A stretch of DNA of 64,000 nucleotides from Clostridia bacterium (lineage in GTDB: Bacteria > Bacillota > Clostridia > Oscillospirales > CAG-272). Positions 9,268 through 17,495 of this stretch are shown one piece after another; position 1 is the stretch's first letter, and the number at the start of each line of letters is the position of its first letter. The stretch spans positions 1 through 64,000 of the forward strand of contig JAGATD010000043.1 in NCBI GenBank assembly GCA_017621415.1, written 5' to 3'. The position numbers and the translations under genes are program-made. Below the pieces are notes generated by a model. It was not told where the DNA came from. It did not search any database and saw nothing but the letters and a program-made list of their open reading frames with translations.

Positions 9268-11460
9268 ATGAAGGCAAATTTTAAGAGCATACTTCTGCTC
9301 ATTATTCTTGTTGGAGCAGTCATTGTGGGCGTTTCCTTCTTCTCATCTCAAAATGAAGAAGAGGATTTTGTTTACAGTGATATGATTCAGATGTTCAAGG
9401 AGGACAGGGTCACATCCTTTGTTGTTGATTCCGACAGCATTATACATCTCACCGTTCTTGAAGTTCAAAGAAACGAGCTTAACGAGATTGTTCTCGACGA
9501 GAACGGAAATCCCAAATATGTTGAAAAAGAGTATAGTTACGAGTTTACCTATACAACTCAGATTGATGAGATAAATGCTATCGCCAGGGAAAAATACGAG
9601 AGCGGAAACTCTAATCTTAAAAAATATGACTACGAGGCTCCTGAGGAAACACCTTGGTACGTAATGTATCTTCCTTATATCATTACTGCGGTAGTAATTA
9701 TCGGTCTTTGGATATTCCTTATGAAGCAGACCACAGGCGGCGGAGCAGGTAAGATAGGCTCCTTCTCCAAGTCTAAGGCAAAGGTTGTCACAGGTGACAA
9801 AAATGCCGTTAAGTTTGCGGATGTTGCAGGCGCTGATGAGGAAAAGGCAGAGCTTGAAGAGGTTGTTGAGTTCTTAAAGGACCCCGACAAGTTCGTTAAG
9901 CTTGGCGCAAGAATTCCGAGAGGTGTTCTTCTCGTAGGCCCTCCCGGTACAGGTAAAACCCTGCTTGCTAAGGCTGTTGCAGGAGAGGCGGGTGTTCCGT
10001 TCTTCTCAATTTCAGGCTCCGACTTTGTTGAAATGTATGTCGGTGTCGGCGCATCAAGAGTAAGAGACCTCTTTGATAATGCGAGAAAAACTCCCGCAAG
10101 TATTATATTTATTGACGAAATTGACGCAGTTGGACGTCACAGAGGTGCAGGTCTTGGCGGCGGTCATGACGAAAGAGAGCAGACCTTAAACCAGCTCCTT
10201 GTTGAAATGGACGGCTTTGGCACAAACTCGGGTGTTATTGTTATGGCTGCGACAAACCGTCCTGATATACTCGATCCGGCGCTTCTCAGACCAGGTCGTT
10301 TTGACAGACGTGTAACAGTAAATTATCCCGACATCAAGGGCAGAGAAGAAATTCTTAAGGTTCACTGCCGTAACAAGCCTCTTGAGGAAACCGTTGACCT
10401 TAAGAAGATTGCCCAGACCACAATAGGCTTTACAGGCGCTGAGCTTGCAAACCTTATGAACGAGGCAGCGCTCCGCGCGGCTAAGAAAAACAAGGCGCTT
10501 ATCGGTATGGTTGATATTGAAGAGTCTTATATGAAGATTCTTCTCGGACCTCAGAAGAAATCTAAAATCAGAACCGATGCCGACAATAAGCTTTGCGCTT
10601 ATCACGAAGCAGGTCACGCGGTTGCTTCCTATTACTGTAAGCATACCGATCCTGTTAAGCATATCACCATTGTTCCCGCAGGCTCTGCAGGCGGTGTAAC
10701 CCTCAGTGTTCCTACCGAGGACAGAATGACAACCTCTAAGAACGCAATGCTTGACCATATTGTTTTAAGCCTTGGCGGCAGAGTTGCCGAAGAAATTATT
10801 CTTGACGATATTTCAACAGGCGCATCAAGCGATATTCAGAAGGCTACCTCCATTGCCCGCAATATGGTAACCCGCTACGGTATGAGCTCAAAGCTTGGTA
10901 CTGTGCTTTACGGCTCAGAGCATTCCGACGATGCAGTGTTCCTCGGCAGAGACTTCTCCTCGGGTAAGAACTATTCCGAGAAGACGGCTGCTGATATCGA
11001 CGATGAAATTCGCGCAATCATTTCATCTTCTTATGACAGATGTAAGTCAATTCTCACCGAGCATATAAACAAGCTTCACTTTGTTGCGGAGTTTCTGCTT
11101 AAAAACGAGTCTATGGACGAGGAGCAGTTCCGCGCGGCTATGGAAATGGAGAATCCTACAATAGAGTCTATCGAGGATATTGCTTTCAGAAAGAAGCAAA
11201 AGAGTGAGGAAGAAAACCAGACAGCTCACGAAAATAATGCAAAAGCCGAGGAAGAGGAACGTATCCGCCGCGAGGAGCTTTCTAAGAGAATGGCAAACGG
11301 CGAGCCTCTGTCCGATGAAATGCTTCATGATATTTTCGGAAAGAGTCATGTTGATGAAACCACCGACAAAACCGAAAATAACGAAATAAAGCCCGAAGAG
11401 GACTTAACCGAGACAAAGGCTGATGAAAAATCCGAATCAGATGATAGTGAAAACAAGTAA
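9268..11460 (+). CDS. ftsH: ATP-dependent zinc metalloprotease FtsH
   Basis: Membrane-anchored AAA+ protease that degrades membrane and regulatory proteins. One N-terminal membrane helix, an extracytoplasmic segment, a second helix near residues 135-150, AAA domain with Walker A GPPGTGKT at 224-231, the pore loop [13 protein letters not shown] region ([18 protein letters not shown]) and the zinc site HEAGH at 446-450. The long glutamate/lysine-rich tail (about 110 residues) is probably disordered. The first possible ATG is used; GGAAG lies seven bases upstream. A four-codon open frame (MEDT) ends one base before the start and places that ribosome site inside it. Last gene of the yybS-ftsH run. 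Confidence 0.97.
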   Translation: MKANFKSILLLIILVGAVIVGVSFFSSQNEEEDFVYSDMIQMFKEDRVTSFVVDSDSIIHLTVLEVQRNELNEIVLDENGNPKYVEKEYSYEFTYTTQIDEINAIAREKYESGNSNLKKYDYEAPEETPWYVMYLPYIITAVVIIGLWIFLMKQTTGGGAGKIGSFSKSKAKVVTGDKNAVKFADVAGADEEKAELEEVVEFLKDPDKFVKLGARIPRGVLLVGPPGTGKTLLAKAVAGEAGVPFFSISGSDFVEMYVGVGASRVRDLFDNARKTPASIIFIDEIDAVGRHRGAGLGGGHDEREQTLNQLLVEMDGFGTNSGVIVMAATNRPDILDPALLRPGRFDRRVTVNYPDIKGREEILKVHCRNKPLEETVDLKKIAQTTIGFTGAELANLMNEAALRAAKKNKALIGMVDIEESYMKILLGPQKKSKIRTDADNKLCAYHEAGHAVASYYCKHTDPVKHITIVPAGSAGGVTLSVPTEDRMTTSKNAMLDHIVLSLGGRVAEEIILDDISTGASSDIQKATSIARNMVTRYGMSSKLGTVLYGSEHSDDAVFLGRDFSSGKNYSEKTAADIDDEIRAIISSSYDRCKSILTEHINKLHFVAEFLLKNESMDEEQFRAAMEMENPTIESIEDIAFRKKQKSEEENQTAHENNAKAEEEERIRREELSKRMANGEPLSDEMLHDIFGKSHVDETTDKTENNEIKPEEDLTETKADEKSESDDSENK

Positions 11461-11465
11461 TTTTA

Positions 11466-11502
11466 AGCACACGCAGGATAAATCTTGCGTGTGCTCTTTT
11501 CT
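11466..11502 (+). terminator. Rho-independent terminator after ftsH
   Basis: Ten-base-pair perfect stem AGCACACGCA/TGCGTGTGCT with a ten-base loop and a CTTTTCT tail. Confidence 0.92.
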
Positions 11503-11503
11503 A

Positions 11504-11532
11504 TTGACGTACATATTAATTTATGTTATAAT
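11504..11532 (+). promoter_or_regulatory. Promoter for the lipoprotein gene
   Basis: TTGACG-N17-TATAAT directly behind the ftsH terminator and 23 bases before the next ATG. Confidence 0.85.
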
Positions 11533-11555
11533 AAAGAAAAAAGGAGTCATAATGT

Positions 11556-12101
11556 ATGAATAGTAAAACAAGCAAAACGCTTTCATTGATACTTATATTA
11601 TCAATTTGTATCCTCGCTTTTACTTCGTGCGACCCTGGAATTGCTTGCTTTTATAAAGAGGATTTTGATAAACTACAGGCCGTTGAGCTTATTTATTATG
11701 ATAATCCTAATTCCAATGAGAGAAATTTCAATTGGGGAAACAGTCACATTTATGACCTTGTTGATGTTGATGTAAATAAATTTGAGATTATAGAAACATT
11801 ATCGGAAGAAAAGACAGAAAGCTTTGTTGATGCAATTACAGAAAGAGATTATTTTATAGATTATCATTCGGTAGATTCGCCAAGCGGATACTGTGTTCGT
11901 TTGCTTTTTGAAGACGGTAGCTTTATTTTGTTTAAAACAGCGCTTTACTCCAGTTTTTCCGGTCATTATGATTCAAACGGAAAAGCCACCTATGTTTACG
12001 GTATTCCGCCGCTTACAGACGAGGAGGTTAATAGCTTCTTTAACTTCCAAATTCCTGTATCAAAGCCGAAAGGCTCTATTTGGGACTCCTTGTTTGAATG
12101 A
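11556..12101 (+). CDS. Predicted lipoprotein of unknown function
   Basis: A 181-residue protein that I do not recognise. It begins with a lysine-containing n-region and a hydrophobic core, followed by a lipobox-like LAFTSC (Cys at about residue 26), so it is probably exported and lipid-anchored by Lgt, which is encoded further along the window. The mature part is rich in Asp, Glu and aromatic residues and has no visible enzyme motif. The start was chosen because the ATG four bases upstream reaches a stop after three codons and AAGGAG sits nine bases before this one. It is monocistronic, with its own promoter, and converges on the decarboxylase operon. Confidence 0.75.
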   Translation: MNSKTSKTLSLILILSICILAFTSCDPGIACFYKEDFDKLQAVELIYYDNPNSNERNFNWGNSHIYDLVDVDVNKFEIIETLSEEKTESFVDAITERDYFIDYHSVDSPSGYCVRLLFEDGSFILFKTALYSSFSGHYDSNGKATYVYGIPPLTDEEVNSFFNFQIPVSKPKGSIWDSLFE

Positions 12102-12122
12102 TTTTTACTTTTGTATAGTTTC

Positions 12123-12156
12123 TAAAAAATGGGGCTGTTGCTTTTTGCAACAGCCC
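12123..12156 (-). terminator. Terminator of the decarboxylase operon
   Basis: Ten-base-pair stem GGGCTGTTGC/GCAACAGCCC with a five-base loop. On the minus strand the stem is followed by ATTTTTT, so it terminates oadA. It lacks a good T-run on the plus strand. Confidence 0.85.
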
Positions 12157-12172
12157 TAAAACATTATATGGA

Positions 12173-13573
12173 TTAGATAGCGTGAACGCCGTCTTTTGCG
12201 CTTGCGTTTTCGTCAAGGTTGTACTTCTGCTGTTTTCTCCAGTCGAAGAACTTGATAGCAACCTGCTCAAAGAGCGCGAGGGAGAGAAGGTCCTCGTCCT
12301 GCTCCTTGTATGGAGCAACTCTCTGGCGAAGAGAATCAATCTCGGGAGCAATCTTATCAGCGGGCCTGTAATCAATAACCTCGTCGTCACCGATGATCTT
12401 CTTCTTGAAGTCCTCGGAAATGGGAGCAGGGCATCTGCCGTACTCACCGCGAATAAGTCCCTTAAACTCCTTAGTAACTCTTGCGTATCTGCCCTCGTTA
12501 GCAAAGAGCACATTGTTTACTGCCTGTGTACCAACGATCTGGGAGGTAGGAGTAACAAGGGGAGGGAAGCCTGCGTCTTCACGAACGTTTGCAACCTCTT
12601 CAAGAACCTCGTCGAGCTTGTCGGACTTACCTGCCATCTTAAGCTGGCTGATAAGGTTAGAGAGCATACCGCCGGGAACCTGGTAACGAAGAGCATTTAC
12701 GTCAACCTTAAGAACCTTGGGGTCGATAAGACCGGACGCAAGGTAGTTTTCTCTAATCTTGTTAAAGTGCTTTGCAACAACATCAAGCTTAGCAAGATCA
12801 AGACCTGTGTCATAAGGTGTACCCTGAAGTGTTGCAACCATAGCCTCGGTGGGAGCATGAGATGTACCCATAGCAAGAGGAGAAATAGCGGTATCAACAA
12901 TGTCAACGCCTGCCTCAATAGCCTTAAGCAGAGTCATAGAACCAAGACCTGCTGTGTAGTGGCAGTGGAGGTTAACAGGGATTGAAACGGTGTTCTTTAT
13001 GGTCTTAACAAGCTGATATGCCTCATAAGGCTTAAGAAGACCGGACATGTCCTTGATACAAATGGAATTAGCGCCCATTTCCTCAAGCTGCTTTGCGTAC
13101 TCTGCAAAGCCCTCGTTTGTGTGGAAGGGGGATGTGGTGTAGGAAATAGCGGCCTGAACGTGACCCTTTTCCTTAATAGCCGCCTTAATTGCGGTCTCGA
13201 GGTTTCTCGGATCGTTAAGAGCATCGAATATACGAATAATATCAATACCGTTAGCGATAGATTTCTGAACAAAGTACTCAACAACGTCATCTGCATAGTG
13301 GCGGTAGCCAAGAATGTTCTGACCGCGGAAGAGCATCTGAAGCTTTGTGTTCTTTACGTGATCCTTAATAGTTCTGAGTCTTTCCCAGGGATCCTCGTGG
13401 AGGAAGCGGAGGCAGGAGTCAAATGTAGCTCCTCCCCAAGCTTCAAGAGAATAATAACCAACTTTATCCATATCCTCGAGAACGGGAATCATCTCTTCGG
13501 TGGTCATTCTTGTTGCCGCCAAGGACTGATGCGCATCTCTGAGGACAGTTTCTGTAATTAAAACTTTAGACAT
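12173..13573 (-). CDS. oadA: Oxaloacetate decarboxylase alpha / pyruvate carboxylase 5S-type carboxyltransferase (no biotin domain)
   Basis: Carboxyltransferase that moves CO2 between biotin and pyruvate/oxaloacetate. It has an HMGL-like TIM barrel with TVLRDAHQS near residue 8 (metal-binding Asp), the catalytic region CIKDMSG, the metal motif LHCHYTAG and DTAISPLAMG, then the conserved PYC_OADA domain (VPGGMLSNL). At 466 residues it stops before the Ala/Pro linker and biotinyl domain found in full-length OadA; the biotin carrier is a separate gene in the same operon. It is therefore equivalent to the 5S subunit of transcarboxylase or to PycB. Last gene of the operon. The AAAGGAAATTT ribosome site precedes the ATG. 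Confidence 0.9.
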   Translation of the reverse strand: MSKVLITETVLRDAHQSLAATRMTTEEMIPVLEDMDKVGYYSLEAWGGATFDSCLRFLHEDPWERLRTIKDHVKNTKLQMLFRGQNILGYRHYADDVVEYFVQKSIANGIDIIRIFDALNDPRNLETAIKAAIKEKGHVQAAISYTTSPFHTNEGFAEYAKQLEEMGANSICIKDMSGLLKPYEAYQLVKTIKNTVSIPVNLHCHYTAGLGSMTLLKAIEAGVDIVDTAISPLAMGTSHAPTEAMVATLQGTPYDTGLDLAKLDVVAKHFNKIRENYLASGLIDPKVLKVDVNALRYQVPGGMLSNLISQLKMAGKSDKLDEVLEEVANVREDAGFPPLVTPTSQIVGTQAVNNVLFANEGRYARVTKEFKGLIRGEYGRCPAPISEDFKKKIIGDDEVIDYRPADKIAPEIDSLRQRVAPYKEQDEDLLSLALFEQVAIKFFDWRKQQKYNLDENASAKDGVHAI

Positions 13574-13606
13574 TTTAAATTTCCTTTCTGAAATATTCCT
13601 TCGTAA

Positions 13607-15028
13607 TTATGCGAAGAAGCTGAGGAATACACCTGCCGCAACGGCAGAACCGATAACTCCGGCAACATTGGGACCCATAGCATGCATAAGGAGGAAGTTT
13701 GAAGGATCATACTTGCGTCCCTCATCCTGAGCAACTCTTGCTGCCATAGGAACTGCCGAAACACCCGCAGAGCCAATAAGAGGATTAATTTTTCCTCCTG
13801 TAAGCTTGCACATAATCTTACCAACAATAAGACCGCCGCATGTTGAAATGCAGAATGCGCAAAGACCGAGAATTATAATGAAAATAGTCTGGGGCTTAAG
13901 GAAGTTTTCTGCATTTGCGGTTGCGCCAACCGATACACCGAGGAATATTGTAACAATGTTAATAAGCTCGTTCTGTGCAGTTTTTGAAAGTCTGTCAGCA
14001 ACACCCGAAACATTAAAGAGGTTACCAAGCATAAGGAAACCAACAAGGGGAGCAGCATCGGGAATAATGAAGCAGACAATTGCTGTAACTACAATGGGGA
14101 ACACAATCTTTTCAACCTTAGAAACAGATCTGAGGTTGCCCATCTTGATTTTTCTCTCTTTATCGGTGGTAAGAAGTCGCATAAACGGAGGCTGAATAAT
14201 GGGAATAAGAGCCATGTAAGAGTATGCGGCAATTGCGATAGCACCGAGAAGCTGAGGAGCAAGCTCTTTTGTTACAAGAATTGCTGTAGGGCCGTCTGCA
14301 CCGCCTATGATACCGATAGCACCGGCCTCAGCAGGAGTGAAGCCGATGAAGAGAGCAAAGAGGAACGCAACAAATACTCCGAGCTGCGCGCCCGCACCCA
14401 TAAGCAGGGACTTGGGGTTAGCAATAAGGGGAGTAAAGTCGGTCATAGCACCAACACCCATGAAGATAAGCGAGGGATAAACACCAAGCTTAACACCGAG
14501 GTAAAGAATGTCTACAAGACCGCCGTTGTTGATGACTTCCTTGATCACATGGGACATTTTGATATGTATAAGACCCTCGGCATCAAGAGTGGCACCGGGT
14601 ACATATGACTCGAAAACACCCTGAATGTATTCAAGATCCATCGAAGGAGCAGCTTTGAAAATAGCATCAAGATCTATGCTTAAAGCATTTTCTGATAATG
14701 TAAAGAATGTCTTATCTCCACCGAGAAAACCGTGGATAAAGCTTTCAACATTCATTGCAAGCGTACCCGCAAGCTCACCGTTTTCAACAGCTATATAGTA
14801 ATCATCAAAGAAATACTCAAGATGTATAAGGTTTGCACCGGGGAGGTTGGCAAGCAACATACCAAATGCAATGGGCATCAAAAGCAGGGGCTCAAACTTC
14901 TTAACTATTGCCAAGTAGAAGAGCGCGCCAATGATAACGTACATTACAAGGTACTGCCACCAACCGGGCTCAGCAACAAGCTTTGCTATGCCTGTTGTGC
15001 CGAGAAAGTTTGTGATAGCGTCTAACAT
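13607..15028 (-). CDS. oadB: Sodium-pumping decarboxylase beta subunit
   Basis: Polytopic membrane subunit that decarboxylates carboxybiotin and exports Na+ (OadB/MmdB/GcdB family). The family signature GIIGGADGPTAI, the MGVGAMTDF motif and the C-terminal NFLLMHAMGPNVAGVIGSA are all present. At 473 residues it is longer than the roughly 375-430 usual for the family. The excess is a polar, acidic stretch of about 90 residues after the second membrane helix (about 75-165, from HLEYFFDDYY to HIKMSHVI), where most relatives have a short loop. Membrane topology otherwise looks intact. It lies between the biotin carrier and oadA in transcription order. Confidence 0.93.
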   Translation of the reverse strand: MLDAITNFLGTTGIAKLVAEPGWWQYLVMYVIIGALFYLAIVKKFEPLLLMPIAFGMLLANLPGANLIHLEYFFDDYYIAVENGELAGTLAMNVESFIHGFLGGDKTFFTLSENALSIDLDAIFKAAPSMDLEYIQGVFESYVPGATLDAEGLIHIKMSHVIKEVINNGGLVDILYLGVKLGVYPSLIFMGVGAMTDFTPLIANPKSLLMGAGAQLGVFVAFLFALFIGFTPAEAGAIGIIGGADGPTAILVTKELAPQLLGAIAIAAYSYMALIPIIQPPFMRLLTTDKERKIKMGNLRSVSKVEKIVFPIVVTAIVCFIIPDAAPLVGFLMLGNLFNVSGVADRLSKTAQNELINIVTIFLGVSVGATANAENFLKPQTIFIIILGLCAFCISTCGGLIVGKIMCKLTGGKINPLIGSAGVSAVPMAARVAQDEGRKYDPSNFLLMHAMGPNVAGVIGSAVAAGVFLSFFA

Positions 15029-15056
15029 TTATTAGTACCTTTATCTTTCTTTGGTA

Positions 15057-15431
15057 TTAGTTAAGAGTTACGAGAACGTCGTTTGCAGACACAGATGCGC
15101 CCTTCTGAACATTAACAGAAGCAACAGTACCGTCGCAGGGAGCGGGAATATCGTTTTCCATCTTCATAGCCTCAAGAACGCAGATAACGTCACCCTTCTT
15201 AACAGCCTGACCAACAGAAACCTTTACATCAAGGATGGTACCGGGCATGGGAGCTGTTACCTTGTTTGCGCCGGCTGCGCCTGCGGGAGCGGGAGCTGCC
15301 TTGGGAGCTGCAGGAGCTGCTGCGGGAGCCGCAGGAGCGGTAAATACAGGAGCTGCGCTGGGTGCTGAGCCTGCCTCTTCTACTACAACCTCATAGGTTG
15401 TGCCGTTTACTGTGATGTTATATTTTTTCAT
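15057..15431 (-). CDS. Biotin carboxyl carrier protein of the decarboxylase complex
   Basis: A 124-residue biotinyl carrier that shuttles CO2 between the carboxyltransferase subunits and the membrane beta subunit. It has a short N-terminal segment (KYNITVNGTTYEV, typical of 1.3S/MmdC proteins), an Ala/Pro-rich flexible linker (about residues 22-50) and a C-terminal biotinyl domain with VLEAMKMEN, whose second Lys-flanking pattern AMKM marks the biotinylated lysine near residue 91. The equivalents are MmdC, GcdC and the 1.3S subunit of transcarboxylase. Start supported by a GAAAGGAAT ribosome site. Ordered between oadG and oadB. Confidence 0.93.
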   Translation of the reverse strand: MKKYNITVNGTTYEVVVEEAGSAPSAAPVFTAPAAPAAAPAAPKAAPAPAGAAGANKVTAPMPGTILDVKVSVGQAVKKGDVICVLEAMKMENDIPAPCDGTVASVNVQKGASVSANDVLVTLN

Positions 15432-15458
15432 TTTAATAAAATTCCTTTCTGCCTTGAA

Positions 15459-15812
15459 TTATTTTCTTTTAAATGAAACTACATTAAATTTAATTCCGCC
15501 GGATTCTGACTCCGCCATAGCGATTGCAGCTGCAAGAACTGCTATAATTTCTGTATCAGCGGGTTGTGAGTCGACTGTTTCCTGAACAGGAACAACTGTT
15601 GATACCTCAGGAGCTTTTGCTTTTCTTTCGGGTATGTCATGGAAGAACACCTTAAAGAGTACAAGACATATCCAAAGAAGAATAAGCACCGCAAATACGG
15701 TAGCCATACCGATAAGCACCATAGCTCCGCCGAAGCCGAGAGCGCTTACAAGATCAGAAACCTCAAAGTTCGCAAAGTCTACAATCGGGCTGTTGTAATC
15801 AATACCAAACAT
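15459..15812 (-). CDS. oadG: OadG-like gamma/delta subunit of the sodium-pump decarboxylase
   Basis: A 117-residue single-span membrane protein (hydrophobic segment about residues 27-52) with a charged cytoplasmic tail, matching OadG/MmdD small subunits that stabilise the membrane complex and hold the carboxyltransferase. An unusual N-terminal extension (MFGIDYNSPIVDFAN) precedes the membrane helix, and the C-terminus (GGIKFNVVSFKRK) is the basic end seen in MmdD-like subunits. Ribosome site GGAGGAATT is strong. It lies second in the operon, directly after the acyl-CoA carboxyltransferase-like gene. Confidence 0.82.
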   Translation of the reverse strand: MFGIDYNSPIVDFANFEVSDLVSALGFGGAMVLIGMATVFAVLILLWICLVLFKVFFHDIPERKAKAPEVSTVVPVQETVDSQPADTEIIAVLAAAIAMAESESGGIKFNVVSFKRK

Positions 15813-15830
15813 AATTTAATTCCTCCGTAA

Positions 15831-17270
15831 TTACAAGGGAAGAATTTTACGGCGGGCTGTAAGCGAAGCATCGCCCTTAGCCGCAAGCATAAGAAGAGCA
15901 GAGCAAATTCTGGCTCTCATTTCATTTACGCTGATTATGTCATCGATTTCACCGCTTGAAGCAGCATTTACGGGAGAAGAAACAGAAGCTCTCCAATCCT
16001 CAATGAGAGAATCACGTGTAGTTTCCTCTGTAATGTACTTGTCCCAAGCAAAGGCAACTCCGCTTTCGGTTGCGAGAGCTCCAATCTCGGAGGAGTCGGT
16101 TGCATAAACAAGGTCTGCGCCGAGAGACTTGGAGCCAAGAAGAACAAATGCGGCTCCGATAGCATGACCTGCTATAACTGTAATTTTAGGGCAGGTGGAA
16201 GAAGCATATGCGGTAGCAAGCTTAGCAAGCTCGGGAGCGAATCTGGTCTCATTTTCCTTATCAATTGCAAGACCGTAGGAGTCAACTATTGTAATAACAG
16301 GAATCGAGAAGCTGTCGCAAAGGTTGACAAATTTAGCAATCTTTCTTGCCGCGTCAGCAGTAATTCTACCCTCATTCTTAGCAAAGGATGTTGCGACAAC
16401 ACCGCACTTTACACCTGCGATGGTTGTGAAAGCGGTAACCGAGGCAGGAGCATATGAGCCGGAAAGCTCGATAAATACGCCGTTGTCAGCAATAACAGAT
16501 ATGGTCGAAAGAGCTTCGCCTGCAAAGTCGAGATTGCCGAGCATTCTGTTAAGGTTATCAGAGCAGATATCCGAGCACTGAATTCCAACAGAGGAGTTAG
16601 CAGGAAGGAATCCTACAATTGTTCTGATAAAACCTGCGCACTGGTCAAGAGAACCGGTGTAGGCTGCGATAGCATCCTGCGCATCCTGAGCGCCTGTAAG
16701 AGCAGGGGAGGAAACATAGAGCAGAGCAGACTCTTCTTTTACAACAATGTCAAACATTGATGCAACAGCAGCCGCTGTTCCAATGCACTTACCCGCAACA
16801 AATGCAATCTGAGGAATTACACCCGATGCCTTGGAAACAACGCTCATAACCTTTCCGTAAGCGGCAAGGGCAGATGTACCCTGGAAGATGTCAGCACCGT
16901 TAGAGTTGAAAATACCGATAACGGGTGCGCCGTTGCTCAAAGCAAGTCTGTAAAGCTCCACGATCTTCTTTGCGTGGCGCTCGTCCATAGCGCCGCCCAT
17001 TCTCGATGCATCCTCAACAAATGCAAACGCGAGCTTACCGTCGATAGCACCGTATCCGGTAATCACTCCTTCAAATTCGCAGGATTTTTCGGTATTCAAG
17101 AAATCCGAAAAGCCTCGTTTTGTGTACGCCCCTGTTTCAACGAAGGTTTTTTCGTCAAAAATAGCTGTGATCTGCGCTCTTGCATCTGAGCTTGCGCTCT
17201 TGTCAAGATTTGCGCGCAGTTCTGCGGCAGTGGGCAGCCCGCAGAATGATGGTTTTGTGTATTTGTCCAA
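15831..17270 (-). CDS. Acyl-CoA carboxyltransferase subunit (MmdA/12S-like, divergent)
   Basis: Member of the crotonase-fold carboxyltransferase family (MmdA, PccB, GcdA), which transfers CO2 between biotin and an acyl-CoA such as methylmalonyl-CoA. The family features visible are FDEKTFVETGAY, GVITGYGAIDG, DERHAKKIVELY and, in the C-terminal half, a NLCDSFSIPVITIVDSYG segment and GHAIGAAF. It is shorter (479) and more divergent than classic MmdA: glycine-rich CoA loops are altered. The open frame offers only a TTG start here (TTGGACAAATAC); a strong AAGGAAGGAG lies about 30 bases further upstream, beyond an in-frame stop. First gene of the operon. Acyl substrate unknown. Confidence 0.82.
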   Translation of the reverse strand: MDKYTKPSFCGLPTAAELRANLDKSASSDARAQITAIFDEKTFVETGAYTKRGFSDFLNTEKSCEFEGVITGYGAIDGKLAFAFVEDASRMGGAMDERHAKKIVELYRLALSNGAPVIGIFNSNGADIFQGTSALAAYGKVMSVVSKASGVIPQIAFVAGKCIGTAAAVASMFDIVVKEESALLYVSSPALTGAQDAQDAIAAYTGSLDQCAGFIRTIVGFLPANSSVGIQCSDICSDNLNRMLGNLDFAGEALSTISVIADNGVFIELSGSYAPASVTAFTTIAGVKCGVVATSFAKNEGRITADAARKIAKFVNLCDSFSIPVITIVDSYGLAIDKENETRFAPELAKLATAYASSTCPKITVIAGHAIGAAFVLLGSKSLGADLVYATDSSEIGALATESGVAFAWDKYITEETTRDSLIEDWRASVSSPVNAASSGEIDDIISVNEMRARICSALLMLAAKGDASLTARRKILPL

Positions 17271-17348
17271 AACGAATTCCCGATTTGCCTAATCTAGCAA
17301 ATCTCTCCTTCCTTAAAAATAACTGTTACTTGGCTACTTTGGTAAACA

Positions 17349-17391
17349 AACCAAATTTCACCACATATAATATACCACCAAATTTGTGGTA
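17349..17391. promoter_or_regulatory. Operator-like repeats in the decarboxylase promoter
   Basis: A near-palindrome ACCACCAAATTTGTGGT fills the spacer between the -35 and -10 hexamers, and a related half (ACCAAATTTCACCAC) lies just downstream of the -10 in the transcribed direction. The geometry is that of a repressor operator. I cannot assign the regulator; the XRE gene next door is one candidate. Confidence 0.55.
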
Positions 17392-17397
17392 TGTCAA
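17369..17397 (-). promoter_or_regulatory. Promoter of the decarboxylase operon
   Basis: TTGACA-N17-TATATT on the minus strand, about 100 bases upstream of the first gene. Confidence 0.8.
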
Positions 17398-17435
17398 GAG
17401 AATTTGACATTATTTTTCATTAATATTAATATAAT

Positions 17436-17464
17436 AATAAAAACACCTCGCAAAAGAGGTGCTT
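17436..17464 (-). terminator. Terminator of the xer-XRE operon
   Basis: Stem CACCTC/GAGGTG with a six-base loop, followed on the minus strand by TTTTTATTATT. Confidence 0.75.
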
Positions 17465-17495
17465 TTATAGGCCGATTAGAAAAGTAATTTCCTAT

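Noticed and set aside
12123-12156. Shared terminator for the lipoprotein gene on the plus strand
   Set aside because: The plus-strand side has TAAAACATT instead of a T-run; only the minus-strand direction is convincing.
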